Shown: positions 36,554 through 45,538 of the stretch, piece after piece | Numbering within the stretch: position 1 is the stretch's first letter | Layout of the letters: each line of letters opens with the position of its first letter | NCBI GenBank assembly: GCA_016795375.1 | Contig: JAEUHJ010000153.1 | Location: 1 to 64,000 of the forward strand | Source: Verrucomicrobiaceae bacterium | GTDB taxonomy: Bacteria > Verrucomicrobiota > Verrucomicrobiia > Verrucomicrobiales > Verrucomicrobiaceae | DNA length: 64,000 bases | Reading direction: 5' to 3' | Program-made: the position numbers and the translations under genes | Notes under the pieces: generated by a model | Database searches by the model: none | Seen by the model: only the letters and a program-made list of their open reading frames with translations | What the model was told of the DNA's origin: nothing

Positions 36554-37747
36554 ATGAAGACGGCCATCCTCCTTTCCTCCCTGATCCTTGTCACTCTCTC
36601 GCATGCCGCGCCCGCCAAGGTGCGCCTTTGGCCGGAAGGCGCTCCAGGAGCGAAGGGGAATGAGGACAAGGACCAGCCGTTCGTCTATGTCTGGCCTGCG
36701 GCGAAGGAAAAGGCGAATGGAGCGGCGTTCGTAGTATGTCCGGGCGGCGGTTACGGCGGTCTGGCAGCAGATCACGAGGGCGTGCAGGTGGCGAAGTGGT
36801 TCAACGGCATCGGCGTGTCTGCGTTCGTGCTGCACTATCGTCTTGGCAGCCAGGGTTATCATTTTCCGACGCAGCTCATCGACGTGCAGCGGGCTATCCG
36901 CCATGTGCGCGCGAATGCGAAGCAATACGGCATCGATCCGAACCGTGTCGGCATCATCGGCTTCTCCGCCGGCGGCCATCTCACCTCGATGGCGGCGACG
37001 ATGTTCGATGAAAAACCGGCGGGCATGACGAACGACGCCGTGGATCAGGTCAGCGCACGACCGGATGTGGCCGCGCCGACGTATCCGGTGATCTCGATGA
37101 TCCAGGATTTCGGCCACAAGGGTTCGCGCAAGAATCTGCTCGGTCCGAATGACAATGATGAGATGGCGAGGCACGTCAGCACGGAGACGCGTGTGACCGC
37201 GCACACGCCGCCGATCTTCATCTTCCAGACGGACGAGGACATCGTGGTGCCTGCCGAGAACGCCGTGAGTTTTTACCTCGCATGCCGCAAGCACAAGGTG
37301 CCGGCCGAACTGCACATCTACCGGCCCGGACCTCATGGCGTCGGCCTGTTCCTTGGTGATCCGGTGCTCGGCACCTGGAGCGGCCATCTGCGCGACTGGC
37401 TGCGCAACCAGGGCTTCTTCAAGCCGGTGAAGCGCACCGCCATCAGCGGCAAGGTGTCCGTCAACGGCACGCCGGTGAGCTGGGGCAGCGTGATCTTCAC
37501 CCCGGAGGATCCCTCCGCACCGGTGATTTGCGCCCGCGTGATGCACGGCAGCTTCAAAGTCGGTGAAAATGACGGCCCCGTGGTCGGCAAGGTCAAACTG
37601 ACCGTCAGCTACAGCGCTGCCGACGTTCCTGGCCTTGAAACGGCCGATGGAACCGTGACCACGAAAGAACAAAAGCCCGGCGCGGGTGACTGGACCTTTG
37701 ATGTCGTCGAGGGCGCGAAGGACTTGGTGTTGGAAGTCTCGCGGTGA
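36554..37747 (+). CDS. Secreted alpha/beta hydrolase (BD-FAE/acetylxylan esterase-like) with C-terminal Ig/TTR-like domain
   Basis: 397 residues from the ATG at 36554. Sec signal (TAILLSSLILVTLSHAA). Esterase domain about 25-290: oxyanion motif CPGGGYGGLA, nucleophile GFSAGGH, acid near FIFQTDEDIVVPAEN and His in GPHGVGL. Residues about 300-397 (ISGKVSVNGTPVSWGSVIF, then GKVKLTVSYS) resemble a carboxypeptidase-regulatory/transthyretin-like fold, as seen in many planctomycete surface proteins. Probable role: removing acetyl or feruloyl esters from polysaccharides outside the cytoplasm. It is divergent from recD2, with 79 bases between. Confidence 0.88.
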   Translation: MKTAILLSSLILVTLSHAAPAKVRLWPEGAPGAKGNEDKDQPFVYVWPAAKEKANGAAFVVCPGGGYGGLAADHEGVQVAKWFNGIGVSAFVLHYRLGSQGYHFPTQLIDVQRAIRHVRANAKQYGIDPNRVGIIGFSAGGHLTSMAATMFDEKPAGMTNDAVDQVSARPDVAAPTYPVISMIQDFGHKGSRKNLLGPNDNDEMARHVSTETRVTAHTPPIFIFQTDEDIVVPAENAVSFYLACRKHKVPAELHIYRPGPHGVGLFLGDPVLGTWSGHLRDWLRNQGFFKPVKRTAISGKVSVNGTPVSWGSVIFTPEDPSAPVICARVMHGSFKVGENDGPVVGKVKLTVSYSAADVPGLETADGTVTTKEQKPGAGDWTFDVVEGAKDLVLEVSR

Positions 37748-37756
37748 GCTCGGCTG

Positions 37757-38257
37757 TCATTTGCGCGACCGAGACATCTGCCAGCCTGAATAAGTGAGCA
37801 CGGCTCCCGCTCCAATGGGGCCATAAACGAGCATGAAATGATGGTATCCTGCCATGTAGGATGCAACCGAGGACACAATCCCAAACACCATCACGATGAT
37901 GCCGAACTTCATGCGACCTTTGCCTGCCAGCGCCGCGGTGCGGGCCATTTCAGAAGCCTGACGTCGGGCGGGATCAGGCACCGTCATCTCATGTCCGCAG
38001 GCACAGCGGATCGGATTGCCCATGTCGATCTTGCGCGAGAGGGTCATCTTTTTGCATTGAGGGCAGGCAAACCGCATTCCCGGCGTCGGTTCTTTGCCAA
38101 CAAGCTCAAGCGGGCTGTACCAGAAATCCTGATACTCGGAACGCACCAGTGACTTCGCGTCAATCCAGCCCTTTTCGACGCCATCTTGAATGCCCGTCAA
38201 AACGATGGGCGATTCAGGTTTGCCGAATTCTTTGATGAAGTAGCGGGGAGGAATCAT
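37757..38257 (-). CDS. Zinc-ribbon membrane protein of unknown function
   Basis: 166 residues. N-terminal part (1-57) has an SPIVLTGIQDGVEKGWIDAKSLV stretch resembling GYF-like or DUF4339-type domains, with a C-terminal WYSPLELV. Then a zinc ribbon (FACPQCKK, RCACGHEMTV) at about 63-92 and two membrane helices (about 117-135, 140-160). No known function; the combination suggests a membrane-anchored sensor or adaptor. It is convergent with the esterase gene (9-base gap). Confidence 0.6.
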   Translation of the reverse strand: MIPPRYFIKEFGKPESPIVLTGIQDGVEKGWIDAKSLVRSEYQDFWYSPLELVGKEPTPGMRFACPQCKKMTLSRKIDMGNPIRCACGHEMTVPDPARRQASEMARTAALAGKGRMKFGIIVMVFGIVSSVASYMAGYHHFMLVYGPIGAGAVLTYSGWQMSRSRK

Positions 38258-38298
38258 GAAACGATTGAAGTCGTGTCCTAACTCCCAGGAACTCGGCC

Positions 38299-39543
38299 TC
38301 AGAACTTCTTGATGAGCAGCGCGGCGTTGTGACCGCCGAAGCCGAAGGAGTTGCTCAGCGCGGCGTTCACCTTGGCCTCGCGGGCGGTGTTCGGGACGAT
38401 ATCCACGTCCACTTCAGGGTCGAGGTTTTCGACGTTGATCGTGGGCGGGATGACTTGGTCCTTGATGGCGTAGATGGAGGCGACGAGCTCGATGCCGCCG
38501 GCCGCGCCAAGCAGATGGCCGGTCATCGATTTGGTGCCGGAGACGAGCAACCCCTTCGTGGCGTAGTCGCCGAAGGTGCGCTTGATGGCGCGCAGCTCGC
38601 AAAGGTCGCCGACGGGTGTCGAGGTGGCATGCGCGTTGATGTATTGAATGTCGGTGGTGTTGAGCTTGGCGTGCCGCAGGGCCATTTCCATGCACTTGCC
38701 GGCGCCGAGACCTTCCGGATGCGGGGAGGTGAGGTGGTAGGCGTCTGCCGTGGCGCCGTAACCGGCGAGTTCAGCGTAAATCGTCGCACCGCGCTTCTTG
38801 GCGTGTTCGAGCTCTTCGATCACGACTACACCCGCGCCTTCGCCCATGACGAAACCGTCGCGGTCCTTGTCCCAGGGGCGTGATGCCTTTTCCGGGGCGT
38901 CATTGCGCAGGCTGAGCGCCTTCATGTTGGCGAAACCGGACAGGCCGCAGGGACGGATGGAGGCTTCAGCACCACCGGCGATCATCACGTCAGCGTCGCC
39001 GAATTTGATCATGCGCCAGGCTTCACCAATGTTGTTGTTCGAGGTCGCGCAGGCGGTGACAATGACCATGTTCGGACCCATGAAGCCGTATTCGGCGGCG
39101 ATCATGCCGCTGGCGATGTTCGTGATCATCATCGGGATCAGGAACGGCGACACGCGGTTCGGCCCCTTGTTCAGAAGAATCTCATACTGCGTTTCGATAG
39201 TGCTCAGACCGCCGATGCCGCTGCCGACCATGACGCCGACGCGGTGGGGATCGAGGCTGTCCGGGTTCAAGCCGGAGTCCTTCGCGGCCATCTTGGACGC
39301 GGCCATGGCGAGCTGGAAATAGCGGTCGGCGCGGCGGGCGTCCTTGTGGTTGTTGAAATAGCCGGTGGGGTCAAAGTCCACCACCTCGCCCGCGATCTTG
39401 CAGTCGTACTTCTCCGTGTCCATCGACTGGATGCGGCGGATGCCGCTCTTGCCGGCCACCAGGTTCTTCCAGAAATCGTCCTTGTTATTGCCGTTCGGAG
39501 AGATGACTCCCATGCCGGTGATGACGACGCGACGTTCGCTCAT
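38299..39543 (-). CDS. fabF: Beta-ketoacyl-ACP synthase II
   Basis: 414 residues, normal KAS II length. Catalytic Cys in VTACATSNN (about 167), His in NAHATSTPVGD (about 307) and His in SMTGHLLGAAGG (about 344); the C-terminal NSFGFGGHNAALL is also present. It extends fatty acyl-ACP. acpP is not directly upstream; instead a LolA-like gene is divergent. Confidence 0.97.
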   Translation of the reverse strand: MSERRVVITGMGVISPNGNNKDDFWKNLVAGKSGIRRIQSMDTEKYDCKIAGEVVDFDPTGYFNNHKDARRADRYFQLAMAASKMAAKDSGLNPDSLDPHRVGVMVGSGIGGLSTIETQYEILLNKGPNRVSPFLIPMMITNIASGMIAAEYGFMGPNMVIVTACATSNNNIGEAWRMIKFGDADVMIAGGAEASIRPCGLSGFANMKALSLRNDAPEKASRPWDKDRDGFVMGEGAGVVVIEELEHAKKRGATIYAELAGYGATADAYHLTSPHPEGLGAGKCMEMALRHAKLNTTDIQYINAHATSTPVGDLCELRAIKRTFGDYATKGLLVSGTKSMTGHLLGAAGGIELVASIYAIKDQVIPPTINVENLDPEVDVDIVPNTAREAKVNAALSNSFGFGGHNAALLIKKF

Positions 39544-39672
39544 GTGTGTGTGAATTCAGGGGTTGGATTGGGGCTGGAGAGAACACGGTTTGCAGGGTGG
39601 GGCAAGGGGAATTCCTGCCGCCACGGCGTTGCGTGCTTGAGCGCGGGACGATTCTGGTGTCTGGCTGGAGCC

Positions 39673-40308
39673 GTGTTCCGCCTGCCTGTTTTCCTGCTCA
39701 TGATCCTGCCGGCACTGCCAGCTCGCGCGGCTCCGGAGACCCCCGCCATTCCACCGGTGTTTCGTGACTGGATCGCGGCACAAAAAGGCGGCGGCAGCAT
39801 CGAGGTGTCATTCACACAGACACGCTCCACGCCTGCTTTGAAGGAGCCTGTGCAATCCAGCGGTCGCTTCTGGCGCATGGCGGACGGGCGTTTCCGCTGG
39901 GAGCTGGGTTCGCCCGCGACGATGATCCTCGTCTTCGACAAGGAGGCCGTGCGGCTCAAGGAGCATGTGGCGGCGCCGTGGCAGACGTTGAAGCCTGACG
40001 ACAGCCGCGTGCGCATGTGGATGAAGTTTCTCAGCGGCCGAGAGATGAACATCGAATCGCTCACGAAAAACTTCACGCTCAAGGTCACGCAGGAGGAGAA
40101 GACCTTCGTCACTGTCGCGATGATCCCGCGTCCGCTGCTGATCAAAAAGTATCTCCGGCAGCTCGACATGCAGATCGAGCCCGGTGGCAAACGCCTGCTC
40201 GGCTTCCGCATCGTGCAGGGCGACGGATCGACGCTGCTGATGAACTTCGGCCCGCCGGAGAAGCCGGAAGGCGACTTGGAGAAGCTGTTCCAAACCGAAG
40301 GTCAATAA
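39673..40308 (+). CDS. LolA-like outer-membrane lipoprotein carrier family protein
   Basis: 211 residues if started at GTG 39673, chosen because it gives a full signal peptide (FRLPVFLLMILPALPARA) and has GGAG 5 bases upstream. The mature part reads IEVSFTQTRSTPALKEPVQSSG, SGRFWRMADGRFRWEL and AVRLKEHV, the LolA/LolB-like half-barrel pattern (F-x-Q-x-R, G-x-F, FRW). It may carry lipoproteins or other lipid substrates across the periplasm. Its stop overlaps the convergent prenyl synthase by 7 bases. Confidence 0.7.
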   Translation: MFRLPVFLLMILPALPARAAPETPAIPPVFRDWIAAQKGGGSIEVSFTQTRSTPALKEPVQSSGRFWRMADGRFRWELGSPATMILVFDKEAVRLKEHVAAPWQTLKPDDSRVRMWMKFLSGREMNIESLTKNFTLKVTQEEKTFVTVAMIPRPLLIKKYLRQLDMQIEPGGKRLLGFRIVQGDGSTLLMNFGPPEKPEGDLEKLFQTEGQ

Positions 40309-41231
40309 TCCCGGTTCAGCAGGTAGTCCGCGAGCTGGCGCAAGCGCGCCGCAGAATCCCCGAACACATCCAGCGCGCGATTTGCCGCTTCCGTGAGCTT
40401 GTGCGCCTCCGCACGCGAGGCTTCCAGGCCCATCAGCGCCGGATACGTGCTCTTTTCCGCAGCGACGTCCTTTCCGGCGCTCTTGCCGAGTTTCTCGCTC
40501 GTCTGTGTGACATCGAGGATGTCGTCGATGATCTGGAAGGCGAGACCCGTGGCCATGCCGAAATCGTGCAGTGCCCTCAATTGCTCCGTGCCCCCGTTCG
40601 CGCTCATGCCGCCGAGTTTCACGCTCGTGGTGAGCAGGGCGGCGGTTTTGCCCTCATGGATGAAGCGCAGGTCGTCGAGGGGCAGTTTTTTGCCCTCGCC
40701 TTCGAGATCCGCCACCTGACCGCCGACGAGATGCAGGCTGCCGGCCGTGCGCGCGAGTTCCAGCACCATCACCGCGCCCGGATGATTCGCCGCCACCGGC
40801 GTTTTCGTCACCAGTTCAAACGCCAGCGCCTGCAACGCATCGCCCGCGAGCAGCGCCATCGCCTCGCCATAGACCTTGTGGCAGGTCGGAACGCCGCGAC
40901 GCATGTCATCGTCGTCCATGCAGGGCAGGTCATCGTGAATGAGCGAGTAGGTGTGCAGGCATTCAACCGCGCAGGCATTGTAGATCGCGTCCTCCACCCT
41001 TCCGCCGCAGGCCTCCGCCGCCGCGAGGCACAGGATGGGCCGCAACCGCTTGCCGCCAGCGAACATGCTGTGCCGCATGGCCTTGTGCAGCGTCTCCGGC
41101 CGCGTTCCGCCGCCGGGAATGAGGCGTTCGAGCGCCGCGTCCACGAGCTGGCAGCGTTCAGCGAGGTATTCCCTGAGGTCGGCATTCCCGGAGGCCGGGG
41201 ATGATGGTGTGGGCGTGGAGGTGGCCGTCAT
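40302..41231 (-). CDS. ispA: Polyprenyl synthetase (farnesyl/geranylgeranyl diphosphate synthase)
   Basis: 309 residues from the ATG at 41231 (MTATSTPTPSS); an open frame extends 90 bases upstream. Trans-prenyltransferase motifs: GGKRLRPIL, first Asp-rich DDLPCMDDDDMRRG (about 97), second FQIIDDILDVT (about 236). It condenses IPP with allylic diphosphates; the small size suits C15-C20 products, as for IspA. It is divergent from fmdB. Confidence 0.93.
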   Translation of the reverse strand: MTATSTPTPSSPASGNADLREYLAERCQLVDAALERLIPGGGTRPETLHKAMRHSMFAGGKRLRPILCLAAAEACGGRVEDAIYNACAVECLHTYSLIHDDLPCMDDDDMRRGVPTCHKVYGEAMALLAGDALQALAFELVTKTPVAANHPGAVMVLELARTAGSLHLVGGQVADLEGEGKKLPLDDLRFIHEGKTAALLTTSVKLGGMSANGGTEQLRALHDFGMATGLAFQIIDDILDVTQTSEKLGKSAGKDVAAEKSTYPALMGLEASRAEAHKLTEAANRALDVFGDSAARLRQLADYLLNRDY

Positions 41232-41419
41232 GAATGGGGTTGCTGCGGTTGATGGGATCCTGCGGGCGGGCTTGTTATCACAGGGGGACAGGTGAGGCAA
41301 GACCGCCGGGTGCAAAGGCAACGCCGGGAAAATCCTTTTGCAGCACGGTCAGGCTCACGGCATACTCCGCGCCCTGTTGCGCGCTCCCAGACCCCCGCGC
41401 GACTTTGACCAGCAGCATC

Positions 41420-41752
41420 ATGCCCACCTACGATTACGAATGCCAGACGTGCGGCCACCAGTTTGAGGCCCGGCAGTCCATGAAGGATCCGCATCTCACC
41501 GAATGCCCGCAGGAAAGCTGCGCCGGTCCGGTGAAGCGCAAAATCGGCGTCGGAGCCGGGTTCATCTTCAAAGGCAACGGCTTTTACATCACCGACTACC
41601 GCAGCGACTCCTACAAGGCGGCGGCGAAGAAGGACTCCGAGAGCGCCTCGGCCTCCTCCGCGTCTTCTGGCGGCGGCTCCACTACCGCTGCCAGCAGCAG
41701 TTCGCCCGCAGCTCCCGCATCCGCCCCCGCAAAGTCGGGTGCGGCGGCATGA
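41420..41752 (+). CDS. FmdB-family zinc-ribbon protein
   Basis: 110 residues. MPTYDYECQTCGHQFE, then CPQESCAG, is the FmdB/CxxC_CXXC_SSSS zinc ribbon. Residues 55-110 are a low-complexity Ser/Ala/Pro tail (for example [16 protein letters not shown]), which is common in this family. Proposed roles are in regulation of amide-degrading enzymes, but it is not settled. It starts a + strand set with the two secreted unknowns downstream. Confidence 0.9.
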   Translation: MPTYDYECQTCGHQFEARQSMKDPHLTECPQESCAGPVKRKIGVGAGFIFKGNGFYITDYRSDSYKAAAKKDSESASASSASSGGGSTTAASSSSPAAPASAPAKSGAAA

Positions 41753-41779
41753 GACGCTGACGCATCCTCCCCCCTCACT

Positions 41780-42352
41780 GTGAAACGCCACCTGCTCCAG
41801 TCCCTGCGCCTGCTCGTCATCAGCGGGCTGGCGGGCGCGGCATGGGTGGCGCACCGCCCTGCGGACCTGCCGGACACGCCCCAGGCTGAAGCTGGCAGGA
41901 ACGACGACCTCATCGACATGCTGCGGCAGACGGCGATCAAACGCGCCGCAGTGGTGGAGGTCAGCGAGGCGGAGATCAACCGCCATCTCGGCGGCGTGCT
42001 CGCCGGGCGGCTGGCAGACGTGTTCGGCGGATGGGTGAGCTTTGAGGGGGCGCGGATCGACCTGGAGCCCGGTACTGCGCGGGTCTTCCTCATCTGGAAG
42101 CTCCGGGGGCATCTGCGCACCGCCAGTGTCGATCTCGCCATCGACCGCGACGACAGCAACTTCCATGTCGATCTGCTGCGTGGAGCCTACGGGCATCTGC
42201 AGATGCCGCGCGGCATGATGCGGCCGCTTTATCCCGCCCTCCGCTCCGTGGCGGACGCGCTCGCCCCTGAAATCCGCGCCTTGTTCCAGATGACGAAGAT
42301 CACCATCGCCAAGGACAAACTCGTGCTCGATCCCCGCTTCCCACCCGCATGA
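41780..42352 (+). CDS. Hypothetical exported protein
   Basis: 190 residues from a GTG start. N-terminal hydrophobic helix (about 5-25) followed by an extracytoplasmic part. VVEVSEAEINRHLGGVL, FEGARIDLEPGTARVFLIW and a helix-beta pattern (TASVDLAIDRDDSNFHVDLLRGAYG) suggest a small beta-sheet fold of the type seen in membrane-lipid-binding periplasmic proteins (TULIP/LEA-like), but this is only a guess. The stop overlaps the next gene by ATGA, so the two products likely work together. Confidence 0.55.
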   Translation: MKRHLLQSLRLLVISGLAGAAWVAHRPADLPDTPQAEAGRNDDLIDMLRQTAIKRAAVVEVSEAEINRHLGGVLAGRLADVFGGWVSFEGARIDLEPGTARVFLIWKLRGHLRTASVDLAIDRDDSNFHVDLLRGAYGHLQMPRGMMRPLYPALRSVADALAPEIRALFQMTKITIAKDKLVLDPRFPPA

Positions 42353-44766
42353 TCCGTCATTCCCTCATTGTTCAGGCGGTCATGGGCATCTTGTTTTACG
42401 CCGCCCTGCCAGCCACGGCCCAGACACCGGTGCCTCCGGCTCCGCAGCTCACGAAGGAGCAGAAGGAGGCCGCAGCCGCCGTCGAGGCTCCGAAAGCTCC
42501 CGTGCCTCCACCGGTCCCCGGCCAGTTGCAAGGCGGGCCGCCCAAGACAGCCGCGCCTGCTCCCGCCCCGCAGGCACCCGCCGCCAGTTCCGCCAGCAAA
42601 ATGCAGGCGCTGGAGGCTGTGACCCGGCAGCCAGCGGCGCAGGGGGCGCCCCGTGTGGGCTCTCCCGCAGACAAGATGCCCGTCACCAGCTCCACCAGCG
42701 CCAGCAGGCAGTTCATCGTGCATGGGAAGGTGTTCGAGACGCGCAGCGCCATGTCCTCGCGTTGCGACGAGATTTCCCAGGAGCTGCGCAAGGTGCTCAA
42801 CGACAAGGAGCCTTTCGTGCTCCCCATCGTCGTCGTGCTGAACACCGGCATTGACGCGGAGAAGTCCGCCGGCCCTCCGATCTCAACGGCGATCTCCGAA
42901 CTCACACACGGCGGTTTTCATCTTCAGGTGACGGTCAATGAGCGGCCCGGCCTCAACGCGGAGGACTTGCGCAAGGAGGTCGTGCGCGCCCTGCTCGCCG
43001 AGCGCATCCTGCGCAACCATCAGAAAATCACCGCTCCGCAGCACCGCCTGCTGCTGCCGGACTGGGTCATGACCGGCGTCCTGCAGGCCATGAACCACAA
43101 GTCCGGCACACGCTCCAGCGTGACATTTTCCACCATTTTCCGCAGCGGCAAAATCTACGGCATCGAGGAGATCATCACCGCCTCCCCGGTGGAGATGGAC
43201 GGCCTCTCACGCAGCATCTACGAGACCTCATGCGGCGCGCTCGTGCTCGCGCTGGCCGACCAGCCGGACGGCCCGTCTCATTTCAACAAGTTCCTCAATG
43301 CGCTTGCCAGTGACCCGCGTTCCGAACGTGATCTGCTCAACGCCGCCTTCCCGAATTTCGCCGCCACGGCCTCCAGCTTGAACAAGTGGTGGTCACTCCA
43401 GCTCGCCACGCTTTCCAAACCCGGCATCGACGAGCCGCTCACGCCCGCCAAGAGCCTCGAAGCCCTCGAAGACGCCATCACCATCCGGTATGAGGTTCCG
43501 CCGGCCGACGTGCCGAAGAATGTGAAGCCGCGCCCCTTCGTGCTGCCCGCGCCGCTGCCAGTCGTTCCCGCGCATGAAACCGCGCCGGAGCGGACCGCGG
43601 CAGCCGGGGAAATACCGAAACCCAAAACCAAGGCCATCACAGATGCGGACGCGGAAACGGGCGGGCTTGATGGAAAACCCAGGCGCAGCCTCTGGCGCCG
43701 CCTGCTTTTCCTGGGCGATCCCGCCGGGGAGAAACCTGAAAACGCTGAAAACAGCCCCGAGGAGGACAAGCCCGGCTTCTTCGACCGCATCTTCGGCCTC
43801 GACGCTGACGAGAAAAAAGAAGCGGATGCAGCCAGGGCGGATACAGCGGAAAAAAACAAAAAAGAAGACAAGGACAAGCCGCAGGCCGGTGACGAGGAGA
43901 AGAAACCCTCCATGCTCAATCCGCTGAACTGGTTCCGTGGCGGCAAGGAGGAGAAAAGCCCTGATGAGGAAAATGCGGCCAAAGAAGGCGCGCGCACCTC
44001 CGCGCTTTCGCCCGGCTCGTTCGACATCACCCGCATGATCTCACCCATGCTCGCGGACGCCTGGCAGATGATCGCTCCCGCAGCCCCGCGCCTCACCGCG
44101 CAGCCGTTGTTTGATTTCCGCAAACGCAAATCCCCGCCGGAGGAGGAAAAAAAGAAGGCGGAGCAGCAGGACAAGGCTGCCGCGAAAAAAACGGACAAAC
44201 CGCGCACCACCAATCCCAACGCCAGACCCGCCTCCAAAACCGCCATGACCCAGCCCGGCAAGCCCAAGGTGACCAATCCCCACGCGCGCCCCGTGCCTGC
44301 CGGGATGGCCCCCCCGGTCGCCGGAGCCGCCGCCACGGCGAAACCCGGCCTCGTGCCTGTGGCGCTGCCGTTGGAGGAATACCAGCACATCCTCAAGCAC
44401 CCGGACCGCGTCAAAATCCTCGCACGGAACATCACCGCCCTGCGCGCGCTGGAGCTGCGTGTCAGCGTGCTCTTTCGTCCCGTCATCTCGGCGTATCTCG
44501 CCGTCGTGACCGACCTCCAGGAGGGCAGGACGAAGGACATGCCCAGGCGCCTCGCCACGCTGCGCGAATTCGCCCTCGTCGCGCATCAAAAATCCGTCGC
44601 CGTGCGTGATTACCTCGACTGGTTCGAGGCTAGCGAAAGCGGCCGCCTCTCCGGCAAGTTCGACGACTATCTCAACCTGCCGGAGATCATCGAAAAAGAA
44701 CTCCCCCCGCGCACCGACCCGATCTCGAAATACCTCGATGCCATCGACCAGGAGTTCTCGAAGTAG
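42349..44766 (+). CDS. Large exported protein of unknown function with low-complexity linkers
   Basis: 805 residues, signal peptide about 1-25 (QAVMGILFYAALPATA). Residues about 25-110 are Pro/Ala-rich, about 120-380 form a folded domain, about 380-660 are charged and low-complexity (many Lys/Glu/Pro runs) and the last 150 look helical. The folded domain has RKEVVRALLAERILRN, then LLLPDWVMTGVLQAM, in positions where gluzincin peptidases (peptidase_MA-like) have HExxH and W-x-x-E-G; the catalytic His/Glu are absent. It is coupled by a 4-base overlap to the 190-residue exported protein. Confidence 0.6.
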   Translation: MIRHSLIVQAVMGILFYAALPATAQTPVPPAPQLTKEQKEAAAAVEAPKAPVPPPVPGQLQGGPPKTAAPAPAPQAPAASSASKMQALEAVTRQPAAQGAPRVGSPADKMPVTSSTSASRQFIVHGKVFETRSAMSSRCDEISQELRKVLNDKEPFVLPIVVVLNTGIDAEKSAGPPISTAISELTHGGFHLQVTVNERPGLNAEDLRKEVVRALLAERILRNHQKITAPQHRLLLPDWVMTGVLQAMNHKSGTRSSVTFSTIFRSGKIYGIEEIITASPVEMDGLSRSIYETSCGALVLALADQPDGPSHFNKFLNALASDPRSERDLLNAAFPNFAATASSLNKWWSLQLATLSKPGIDEPLTPAKSLEALEDAITIRYEVPPADVPKNVKPRPFVLPAPLPVVPAHETAPERTAAAGEIPKPKTKAITDADAETGGLDGKPRRSLWRRLLFLGDPAGEKPENAENSPEEDKPGFFDRIFGLDADEKKEADAARADTAEKNKKEDKDKPQAGDEEKKPSMLNPLNWFRGGKEEKSPDEENAAKEGARTSALSPGSFDITRMISPMLADAWQMIAPAAPRLTAQPLFDFRKRKSPPEEEKKKAEQQDKAAAKKTDKPRTTNPNARPASKTAMTQPGKPKVTNPHARPVPAGMAPPVAGAAATAKPGLVPVALPLEEYQHILKHPDRVKILARNITALRALELRVSVLFRPVISAYLAVVTDLQEGRTKDMPRRLATLREFALVAHQKSVAVRDYLDWFEASESGRLSGKFDDYLNLPEIIEKELPPRTDPISKYLDAIDQEFSK

Positions 44767-44803
44767 TCCCGGACTGATGTCTTGAGGTTTCGAAGGTGGC
44801 TGA

Positions 44804-45538
44804 TTGGCGCTTTTTTGGGGGGGCATTGCGCCAAGCGCCGCCCGTCCTCGCCGTCACAAATGTCTCTCTATGTTTTCATGGGCAGTTCCGCCAATGAACA
44901 GTTTTGACAGCTTCAGGCAAAACAGCGCGGAAAATCAAAATTCGTGCCATGTGCTCTCCGCCCTCTGTCCTCTGTTTTATGAAGCCTGGCGAACGTGTGC
45001 CGCGGCCGCTGCTTTCCCGGTTCCGCAGCGTTTCGCACGCGGGATGCTGCTGGGAATGTTTCTCTCCCTGCTGTCACCGGCGCGGGTGAAGGAGATGGGC
45101 TCGTATGCAGAACCACCGCCGGCAAATGAGATTTGGTGGGAAGATGATGACGGCGACTGGCTGCCGAACTTCATGGATTTTTACCCGGCTGATCCGGCGA
45201 ACAACACGGCGTTCTGGAACGGCGCGGATGAGCGGATGGTGTTTGATTCCATGGAGCAGAAAGCGCTGGCGTATGCCGTGGGCACCACGCAGAACTGGAC
45301 GGCAGCCCCGGCTTCGGCGTGGGGTGGCGCATGGCTTTTGCACAGCAAGGATCGAAATCATCCCTGGGCGGTGAAATTGTTCCGCGCCACCAGACCTTAC
45401 GAGCGTGAACGCGGCTGCTGCCTGCGTCTGGCCGAACGCAAGGAGGATTCCGCCCGGCGATTCGCCGTTCCCTCATACTTGCATCACGGCATAGTCGCGT
45501 CACAAACCGCCTTCTCATCACGTTTGATCTGCCGATGA
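44804..45538 (+). pseudogene. Remnant of a secreted protein with DxDGDxLPxF motif
   Basis: An open frame of 244 codons whose only convincing part is about 45044-45400: a hydrophobic start (MLLGMFLSLLSPARVKE) then IWWEDDDGDWLPNFMDFYPADPANN. The DDDGDWLPNFMDFYPxDPxNN pattern is like thrombospondin type 3/calcium-binding repeats in large surface proteins of this phylum. The remaining residues show no family pattern and the C-terminal part probably covers the amidohydrolase promoter. It ends in an ATGA overlap with that gene. Possibly a truncated or decayed gene. Confidence 0.4.
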
